Origin: Candidatus Bathyarchaeota archaeon
GTDB lineage: Archaea > Thermoproteota > Bathyarchaeia > 40CM-2-53-6
Assembly (NCBI GenBank): GCA_005884605.1
Contig: VBBE01000080.1
Span: forward strand, 1-10,865
Length of the DNA: 10,865 nucleotides
Reading direction: 5' to 3'
Shown here: positions 6,475 to 10,865 of the stretch, piece by piece
How the letters are laid out: each line of letters starts with the position of its first letter
Numbering within the stretch: the first letter of the stretch is position 1
Notes under the pieces: model-generated
Seen by the model: the letters and a program-made list of their open reading frames with translations, nothing else
What the model was told of the DNA's origin: nothing
Databases searched by the model: none
Position numbers and translations under genes: made by a program

Positions 6475-7011
6475 TCAGTTTGTTGAGTGAGAGCGGGTCG
6501 CGGGTTTCCTGAGGAAATGCAGTGCAGCGACAGCGAATGCTCCCAAGCTTCCCAGGATTATGCCGGTGACGATCCACCCATTCGTTGTTGTGATTAGTGA
6601 AGGAGGTGCCGCGACGTCGTAGCCGAAGTAGCTTCCCGAGTTATTGTTGACACTCTTAATGCCGTTGCCGTTAAAGGCCACAACATAGAATGCGACGTGG
6701 CCTCCGCTCGCCAGTGCCGGTATCTGAGCGGTGGCAGTGGTGGTTGTGGCATTGTATGAGGCGAGAAGAGTCGTGTTGACCATTTTCCAGTTGTCAGTCG
6801 TGTAAATGATGGTCACGTTTTGCACATTTGAGTGCTGGTCAGTAACGTTCACGTAGACTGTTGCCGGGGCAGTGTAGGTTGGTGAAGATGGTTGGATAAC
6901 AGGGGTTCCGATGACGGGTGGAGTATTTGGGGGTGCGTGCGCGAGAAGGGCGACGTTGAGAGCCATTAAGGACGCTATTACAAGGCACAGAGAGAACGCG
7001 ATTTTCTTCAT
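6475..7011 (-). CDS. Secreted/surface protein with signal peptide and C-terminal membrane anchor
   Basis: The 178-residue protein has a typical Sec signal (MKKIAFSLCLVIASLMAL at the N-terminus, likely cleaved after about residue 24-26 near LAHA), then a proline/threonine-rich linker and one beta-rich extracellular domain (about 32-135) resembling an Ig or fibronectin-III-like fold, including TVYVNVTD and HVAFYVVAFNGNG strands. A hydrophobic helix spans about 146-167 and is followed by the basic RKPATR, so the domain faces outward and is anchored by its C-terminus. Five N-glycosylation sequons are seen (N55, N65, N79, N87, N123), in keeping with archaeal surface glycoproteins. No partner or function can be inferred. 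It shares strand but not an obvious operon with its neighbours. Start codon ATG gives a good n-region with two lysines. Confidence 0.8.
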   Translation of the reverse strand: MKKIAFSLCLVIASLMALNVALLAHAPPNTPPVIGTPVIQPSSPTYTAPATVYVNVTDQHSNVQNVTIIYTTDNWKMVNTTLLASYNATTTTATAQIPALASGGHVAFYVVAFNGNGIKSVNNNSGSYFGYDVAAPPSLITTTNGWIVTGIILGSLGAFAVAALHFLRKPATRSHSTN

Positions 7012-7180
7012 GCTTCGTCCTGCATAGTATGTGCAGACGGGAACTTACCGTGAGTGTAACTTGTTCCACTGTTTCAAAAGTTCTCGCGAACTCCTGTAAA
7101 TCAGCCGCACAGAACCTGCACTGCGGATTCTATGTGCTGGCTTAGCCATGTGTTTTGAAGATGAGGATGAGACATCGATT

Positions 7181-8053
7181 TTATCTCCCGTCTGATAGAA
7201 CCGGTGGGATTCCTACGCTCCGCCTCTTCGAGATTCGAGGAGTGATGATGAAAGGGCCTGCCTTCAGAATTCCTCCGTTCTTCAGCGATTCTTCCTTAGC
7301 TACCTCCATCTCGGCATTCCACTGGAACCACTTTCGCATCTGATCTTCACGAGCGAGAACGCATGCGTCGATAGTTTTCTCGAGGAGTTTAGCCAGCGTT
7401 TCATTATAGGAGGGGCCAACGCGATCGATTCCTTCACCGGCCCTTGCGTCCCATGTCTGCCAGATGTTAGCGTGCAGATGCCTCTCTGGATGAGGATCTT
7501 CAACACCAACTATCAGCGCGTAGCTTTCCAGGTTGCCCAATGAGCGGTGAAACTTGGAATTGTTCTCTTTCCCTTCTAGCCTCAACTTTTTTCTCAATCG
7601 GTCCGTCCGGATTGAACCCTCGGCCTCGATAGTTTCCAACAACTTCTGTTCCAGATCCGAAAAGGTCTTCCGTCTTACTATGGGGTCCTGATGATGTTTC
7701 ACTATGGTGCCAAGGATAGGCCAGAGCTCATCTGATACGAAGGTCTTGGTTCGTCTGAATATTCTAGTAGCAAGAATGTCTTCTCTTCCCTCAACCTCCC
7801 GAGAAATGCGAGGCACAGATTGACCGGATATCTTGATCGACCACCACTCATTCCATCCAGTGAACCCTTTCGCAGACGGCTTCCAGGGTCTGCCCAGTAT
7901 GGCGCTGATGAAGCTTGGAAGCTCGTTTCCTCCTAGCGCCGAGACGAGACCCTTATCATGGATGAACATGTAGATCTCTTCTTGAGTTTTCAATCGGAGA
8001 GATTGCTTTAGCCGGTGTTCTCGATCCCGGATCTTTTCCGCTCTCTCAATCAA
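7181..8053 (-). CDS. AlkZ-related/winged-helix protein, function uncertain
   Basis: This 290-residue protein resembles the AlkZ-related (DNA glycosylase-like) family in layout: an N-terminal region with ELPSFISAILGRPWKPS (44-60), a GWNEWW segment (66-71), then a winged-helix-like part (about 130-190) with FSDLEQKLLETIEAEGSIRTDRLRKKL followed by FHRSLGNLESYALIVGV. True AlkZ enzymes use a QxQ catalytic motif; I find none, so DNA glycosylase activity is doubtful. A basic or helical C-terminal half (AKLLEKTIDACVLAREDQMRKWF) completes it. The start shown is a TTG at 8051-8053, the first start codon after an in-frame stop; an internal ATG at residue 29 is an alternative. It follows the alpha/beta hydrolase by 52 bases on the same strand and may be co-transcribed. 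Family assignment is by resemblance only. Confidence 0.5.
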   Translation of the reverse strand: MIERAEKIRDREHRLKQSLRLKTQEEIYMFIHDKGLVSALGGNELPSFISAILGRPWKPSAKGFTGWNEWWSIKISGQSVPRISREVEGREDILATRIFRRTKTFVSDELWPILGTIVKHHQDPIVRRKTFSDLEQKLLETIEAEGSIRTDRLRKKLRLEGKENNSKFHRSLGNLESYALIVGVEDPHPERHLHANIWQTWDARAGEGIDRVGPSYNETLAKLLEKTIDACVLAREDQMRKWFQWNAEMEVAKEESLKNGGILKAGPFIITPRISKRRSVGIPPVLSDGR

Positions 8054-8105
8054 TTGTCTAGCGTTCGACCGAGAAACACCCTAGAACGAATTTCTTCGAG
8101 TCTCT

Positions 8106-9020
8106 CTATTTCTTGGGTCCTCTGAGCCATCCTCTGACGCCTAATTCCTTCTCTTTCGAAGACAGCTCGGGCCCCGTCTCTGTCACGCCTAGAAAACGTC
8201 GAGTCTCGACTAGAAAGTCCTTCCAAGCTGGCTCTTCCTCCAACAGAATGTGATTCTTGCTCTCTAGTGGAATGAAATGGGCTCTTGAGATCAATGTTGC
8301 CAGATCTCTTCCATCCTCGAACCGGTTCACTAGATCGCCTCGGGTGTGAATGACGAGTGTTGGCGCTGATACCTTTGCGAGCTGGTCAAGGACGTCGATT
8401 TGAGCGAACTCCATCAGGAAGCGCACCGCGTTTTCTGGCGACGTGGATTTTCGCTGCAACTCGTTAAACCAGCTGGCTTGCTCGGCCGTCCCACCTGGGA
8501 CGAATAGAGATGTGAAGAGTTGACGGTAAGCGGGGTTGTCTTTTCCCCATCCCGCTCTTGTCAGCGTCAGCATCGCATTTCCCTCTTCCTGTTCTGCAGG
8601 CGATGAGTGGATCTTGGACCAGCCTAGAGCGCTAGCTCCGTATAGAATCAGGTGGCTCACCCTATGAGGATGCCGGGCCGCGTACGCGATGCTGACCGCG
8701 CCTCCCTGAGAAATTCCTAGTAGTGCAAACTTGTCAAGACCAGCAGAATCGACAACTGTTTCTAGATCGTGCACCCAGTCCTGGAACGTAGAACTCTTGA
8801 CAACACGGTCGGATAGCCCGCATCCCCTATCATCATAACGGACGTATGCATTGTACCTTGACAGTTCCCTAGTCCAATGACGAAAAATCGGGCTGTCTAG
8901 ATCGAACTGTAAGTGTCCTAGCCAGTTCGCGGCCTTAACCAGAGGAGGCCCATGGCCGAGCATGGAGTACGCAAGTCTGACTCCATCCTTTGTGGTGCAG
9001 AATCTGATTCTCTGTTCCAC
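8106..9020 (-). CDS. Alpha/beta hydrolase of the type usually fused to LuxR or cyclase domains
   Basis: The 304-residue protein has a complete alpha/beta hydrolase triad: S104 in GISQGGAVS, D229 in HTRGDLVNRF and H257 in ESKNHILLEEEPAW. YDDRGCGLSD (62-71), AANWLGHLQFDLDSPIFRHW (30-49), AGWGKDNPAYRQLFTSLF (156-173) and WFNELQR (184-190) mark the subfamily normally found as the N- or C-terminal domain of LuxR-type regulators or adenylate cyclases in bacteria. Here it stands alone; the C-terminus ends with a short basic tail after the catalytic domain and no partner domain follows. The start is GTG at 9020, since upstream ATG in the same region runs into a stop. A TATA-like CTTAAACC lies about 40 bases upstream. 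The substrate is unknown; it probably hydrolyses an ester or lactone-like compound. Confidence 0.88.
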   Translation of the reverse strand: MEQRIRFCTTKDGVRLAYSMLGHGPPLVKAANWLGHLQFDLDSPIFRHWTRELSRYNAYVRYDDRGCGLSDRVVKSSTFQDWVHDLETVVDSAGLDKFALLGISQGGAVSIAYAARHPHRVSHLILYGASALGWSKIHSSPAEQEEGNAMLTLTRAGWGKDNPAYRQLFTSLFVPGGTAEQASWFNELQRKSTSPENAVRFLMEFAQIDVLDQLAKVSAPTLVIHTRGDLVNRFEDGRDLATLISRAHFIPLESKNHILLEEEPAWKDFLVETRRFLGVTETGPELSSKEKELGVRGWLRGPKK

Positions 9021-9055
9021 AGGAAGTATCTCACGCTATTTCTACTTGCCCATAT

Positions 9056-9064
9056 GGTTTAAGA
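9056..9064 (-). promoter_or_regulatory. TATA-like element of the 8106-9020 hydrolase gene
   Basis: On the minus strand TCTTAAACC lies about 40 bases before the GTG start at 9020 in the 67-base gap after nadC. This suggests that the hydrolase gene has its own promoter rather than relying only on read-through from nadC. Confidence 0.35.
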
Positions 9065-9087
9065 TTGCTAATCGGACATGTTCCACG

Positions 9088-9936
9088 CTACTTCTTGTGA
9101 GAGTGAAGCTCTAGACTCATGTCAATTGCTTTGGCGGAGTGAGTTATCGATCCGATGGAGATCACGTCCACGCCAGTCTTGACATAGCTCGAAAGATTTT
9201 CTCTTGTTATACCACCCGACACTTCTATCAAAAGACGACCTCGAAGCTTCTTAGCTTCCAAGAGGGTCAACGACTTTTTCACCTCTGGTGGTGTCATATT
9301 GTCCAGCAGAACTATGTCAGCTCCAGCCAACCCAGCCTCCACCGCCTGACCTGGACTAGTCGCTTCGACTTCTATCTTCTTGGTGAAGCTCACCCTGGCC
9401 TTCGCTTTCCTGACAGACTCTGTTATGGAACCGGCCAGTTCCAAGTGATTGTCCTTGATCAGGACAGCATCGTCAAGCCTAAGACGGTGGGTATCGCCGC
9501 CACCCAGTTCGACTGCTCGCTTTTCGAAATTCCTGAGACCTGGAAGAGTCTTTCTAGTGCAGGCGATTCTGGCCGAGCTCCCATTCTTCTTTACGATGCT
9601 CACAAGTTCGGCCGTTGCGGTGGCCACCCCCGACATGTGAGATAAAAGGTTCAACAGCACACGTTCCACTTTCAAAAGAGAACTCGCAGAACCATGCACT
9701 TCTAGAATGATGGTTCCTGCCGGGACCTCTTGTCCGTCTCGGATTTTCACTTTTCCCTCGCAGCCTAGGAGCTTGAGGAGGATGATGGATTCTGACAAGC
9801 CTGCAATTACGGCTCGTTCTTTACAGACCACCTGTCCAGTAGCCTTTGTCCTGGAATCAACAAGAGCGTCAGTAGTGATGTCTCCGTGGCCAATGTCCTC
9901 GTCTAGAAACTTTTCTAGCGTTTCCTCAATCAACAT
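9088..9936 (-). CDS. nadC: Nicotinate-nucleotide pyrophosphorylase (carboxylating), NadC
   Basis: NadC (quinolinate phosphoribosyltransferase) joins quinolinate and PRPP, releasing CO2 and PPi, to give nicotinic acid mononucleotide, the last step of de novo pyridine ring formation. With the start at 9936 the protein has 282 residues, a normal length. Conserved features are visible: EDIGHGDITT near the N-terminus, ERVLLNLLSHMSG (91-103), CTRKTLPGLR (126-135) with the substrate-binding TRKT, H150-R151 in GGDTHRLRLDD, KDNH (161-164), EVEATS, LLDN (210-213), and the C-terminal EVSGGI and ISIGSITHSAKAIDMSLEL. A GTG four codons upstream is inside the Shine-Dalgarno GAGGTGA, so the ATG eight bases downstream of that site is preferred. 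It lies 18 bases after trm56, almost certainly one operon. No nadA or nadB is present in the window. Confidence 0.96.
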   Translation of the reverse strand: MLIEETLEKFLDEDIGHGDITTDALVDSRTKATGQVVCKERAVIAGLSESIILLKLLGCEGKVKIRDGQEVPAGTIILEVHGSASSLLKVERVLLNLLSHMSGVATATAELVSIVKKNGSSARIACTRKTLPGLRNFEKRAVELGGGDTHRLRLDDAVLIKDNHLELAGSITESVRKAKARVSFTKKIEVEATSPGQAVEAGLAGADIVLLDNMTPPEVKKSLTLLEAKKLRGRLLIEVSGGITRENLSSYVKTGVDVISIGSITHSAKAIDMSLELHSHKK

Positions 9937-9945
9937 CCTACACGT

Positions 9946-9952
9946 CACCTCG
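9946..9952 (-). promoter_or_regulatory. Shine-Dalgarno deciding the nadC start
   Basis: On the minus strand GAGGTGA ends nine bases before the ATG at 9936 and overlaps an in-frame GTG. Spacing favours the ATG, giving 282 rather than 286 residues, and shows translation within the trm56-nadC transcript. Confidence 0.75.
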
Positions 9953-9954
9953 TT

Positions 9955-10488
9955 CTAGCTGAGACGTTGAATATTCTTCCGATCACGTGACGGAGCGATT
10001 TGGACTTGTCCGTTTGGAAACGTCTTGTCGAAGGCGCCGTGTTGGAGGTGCCAGTCGAGGAAGACTGCGAGAGCAGCGACTTCGCTCATCGGCTGGTTCG
10101 TCACCGAGACGTTCCAGTCTGCGAATTTGAAGACTTCACCTGGCATTTTCTCTGACCCAACCACCACGAGTATGTCTTTGTCAGCCTTGCCAATCTCGTG
10201 GATTACATGAGGCAGCTTCAGGCCATACGCGGTCAGATGCACCACCTTCCCACCCTGATCCTTCCAGTCTCGAATGGTTTTCCTCCATGGTTTGCCGGAC
10301 TCGATGGAGAAGTTTCCGCCGAACCTCTTTCCAACCTCCCTGATAGTAGCTTCAACCGTCTTATCCTCCCTATCGGCTATGATTACCCCGTCAGCGCCGA
10401 GCGCTCGAGCTGTGAGACAGACGTGAGTCGTAACCCTCGAATCCCTGAAGAACCTGTGCCCGATGCGGAGCACAACTATCCTTGCCAT
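9955..10488 (-). CDS. trm56: tRNA (cytidine(56)-2'-O)-methyltransferase Trm56
   Basis: This SPOUT-class enzyme adds a 2'-O-methyl group to C56 in the T-loop of tRNA, using S-adenosylmethionine; it is an archaeal family. The 177-residue protein has VLRIGHRFFRDSRVTTHVCLTARALGAD at the N-terminus, HLTAYGL (84-90), VVGSEKMP (109-116) and NQPMSEVAALAVFLD (131-145), the last two forming the SAM-binding trefoil knot. Relatives usually have His in NQPHSEVAALA where this protein has Met134, a small oddity. The ATG is preceded by no Shine-Dalgarno; a TATA-like AATTTAAT is centred about 34 bases upstream, so the transcript should have a very short leader. The divergent tfe gene shares the roughly 83-base intergenic region. 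Downstream nadC follows after 18 bases. Confidence 0.95.
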   Translation of the reverse strand: MARIVVLRIGHRFFRDSRVTTHVCLTARALGADGVIIADREDKTVEATIREVGKRFGGNFSIESGKPWRKTIRDWKDQGGKVVHLTAYGLKLPHVIHEIGKADKDILVVVGSEKMPGEVFKFADWNVSVTNQPMSEVAALAVFLDWHLQHGAFDKTFPNGQVQIAPSRDRKNIQRLS

Positions 10489-10518
10489 GATTAAGAACCG
10501 GGCTTTAGAGCCTAATAC

Positions 10519-10526
10519 ATTAAATT
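10519..10526 (-). promoter_or_regulatory. TATA-like element of trm56
   Basis: On the minus strand AATTTAAT, preceded by CC (a weak BRE-like context), is centred about 34 bases before the trm56 ATG. It lies in the shared region with the divergent tfe promoter. Confidence 0.5.
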
Positions 10527-10537
10527 GGAGAAGCGCA

Positions 10538-10545
10538 CAATATAG
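10538..10545 (+). promoter_or_regulatory. TATA-like element of tfe
   Basis: CAATATAG is centred about 30 bases before the tfe ATG at 10572, implying a leader of only a few bases. The element is separated from the divergent trm56 TATA by about a dozen bases, so pre-initiation complexes at the two promoters would be close together. Confidence 0.5.
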
Positions 10546-10571
10546 GGTGTCAACGAGGGATTTTTGCGAGT

Positions 10572-10865
10572 ATGGGGTCTAATCATGATGATCTTGCACG
10601 ACTGGCAAGCTTCTTCGGTGGACAGGAAGCTCTCAGCGTCGTCCAGGCACTATCCGACGCTGGAACGACGACTGATGATATTATCGCGGTAAATGCGAAT
10701 GTCAAGCTGAACGCCGCCCGCAGGGTCCTCTACAAGCTCTACAACCACGCTCTCGTCACCGTCATCCGGAGCAGGGATGAGAAGACAGGCTGGTTCATCT
10801 ATCACTGGAAGCTGCAGCCAGACCAGCTTGACGCGTTCGTCCGAAGCAGGAAGAAGAAGGCTCTG
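10572..10865 (+). CDS. tfe: Transcription initiation factor E alpha subunit (TFE), partial
   Basis: The first 98 codons are open to the window edge, so the C-terminal half is missing. The translation is the N-terminal winged-helix domain of archaeal TFE alpha (homologue of TFIIE-alpha), which helps open promoter DNA in the RNA polymerase pre-initiation complex. Matching segments are ARLASFFGGQEALSVVQAL, then ARRVLYKLYNHALVTVIRS (about 49-67), and the wing RDEKTGWFIYHWKLQP (68-83), whose tGWfiYxW pattern is characteristic. The zinc-ribbon domain, which normally follows a linker, lies beyond the edge. The ATG at 10572 has no Shine-Dalgarno; a TATA-like CAATATAG is about 30 bases upstream. The trm56-nadC operon diverges from it. 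This gene is the best evidence that the DNA is archaeal. Confidence 0.93.
   Translation, partial: MGSNHDDLARLASFFGGQEALSVVQALSDAGTTTDDIIAVNANVKLNAARRVLYKLYNHALVTVIRSRDEKTGWFIYHWKLQPDQLDAFVRSRKKKAL

Noticed and set aside
6266..6577. Minus-strand open frame of 103 codons bridging two genes
   Set aside because: It overlaps the ends of the signal-peptide protein and the HisRS-like gene in another frame and shows no conserved pattern.
7012..7180. Longest intergenic gap, inspected for tRNA or small RNA
   Set aside because: No T-loop consensus, cloverleaf-like pairing or strong hairpin with a T-run was found; the near-palindrome around GTTCTCGCGAACT is imperfect and short.
9139..9645. Plus-strand open frame of 168 codons
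   Set aside because: Antisense to nadC, which is firmly identified; no family resemblance and no promoter or Shine-Dalgarno.
9934..9948. GTG at 9948 as start of nadC
   Set aside because: The GTG lies inside the Shine-Dalgarno GAGGTGA that is correctly spaced for the ATG at 9936.
1..10865. Defence system, prophage, CRISPR array or transposon
   Set aside because: No nuclease, integrase, transposase, Cas or phage structural motif was seen in any real gene, and no spaced repeats were found.

Overview
The window looks like chromosomal DNA of a mesophilic archaeon. The clearest lineage signals are at the right end: a gene for archaeal transcription factor E alpha (TFE) faces divergently from a Trm56-type tRNA methyltransferase gene. 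A pyruvoyl-dependent arginine decarboxylase at the left agrees with this. Several starts have an archaeal TATA-like box about 30-40 bases upstream and no Shine-Dalgarno sequence, as expected for short-leader transcripts. GC content is moderate and many other genes (DyP peroxidase, haloperoxidase-type hydrolase, DUF2277, SRPBCC/ArsR pair) belong to families commoner in soil bacteria. I infer a soil or sediment archaeon, perhaps in the Thaumarchaeota/Bathyarchaeota area, with bacterial accessory genes; the phylum is a guess.

Left block (1-2093, minus strand): an M20-family metallopeptidase and a pyruvoyl-dependent arginine decarboxylase, each with its own promoter-like sequence. Divergent from these, on the plus strand (2192-4082), are a cofactor-free haloperoxidase/esterase-type alpha/beta hydrolase and a cytoplasmic DyP-type heme peroxidase. 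The DyP gene ends by overlapping a convergent DUF2277 gene (4059-4358, minus).

Middle block: an SRPBCC (AHSA1-like) gene and an ArsR-type regulator gene (4488-5305, plus) form a translationally coupled pair, preceded by a perfect 12-bp AT-rich palindrome inside a direct repeat, a good candidate operator. Convergent to it (5317-6336, minus) lies a stand-alone protein that I read as a divergent class II aminoacyl-tRNA-synthetase-like (HisRS/HisZ-like) catalytic core with no anticodon-binding domain. This is the most unusual gene here. Next is a small secreted or surface protein with a signal peptide, N-glycosylation sequons and a C-terminal membrane anchor (6475-7011, minus).

Right block (7181-10488, minus): an AlkZ-related/winged-helix protein, an alpha/beta hydrolase of the type usually fused to LuxR or cyclase domains, NadC (NAD synthesis) and Trm56. 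NadC and Trm56 form a tight two-gene operon. TFE (10572 to the edge, plus) is cut by the window end.

There is no gene-free stretch longer than 300 bases; the longest gap is 7012-7180, which shows nothing recognisable. I saw no tRNA, rRNA, CRISPR array, insertion sequence or prophage gene. No coherent new multi-gene system is obvious; the best leads are the HisRS-like orphan, the SRPBCC/ArsR operator and the AlkZ-related protein next to the stand-alone hydrolase.
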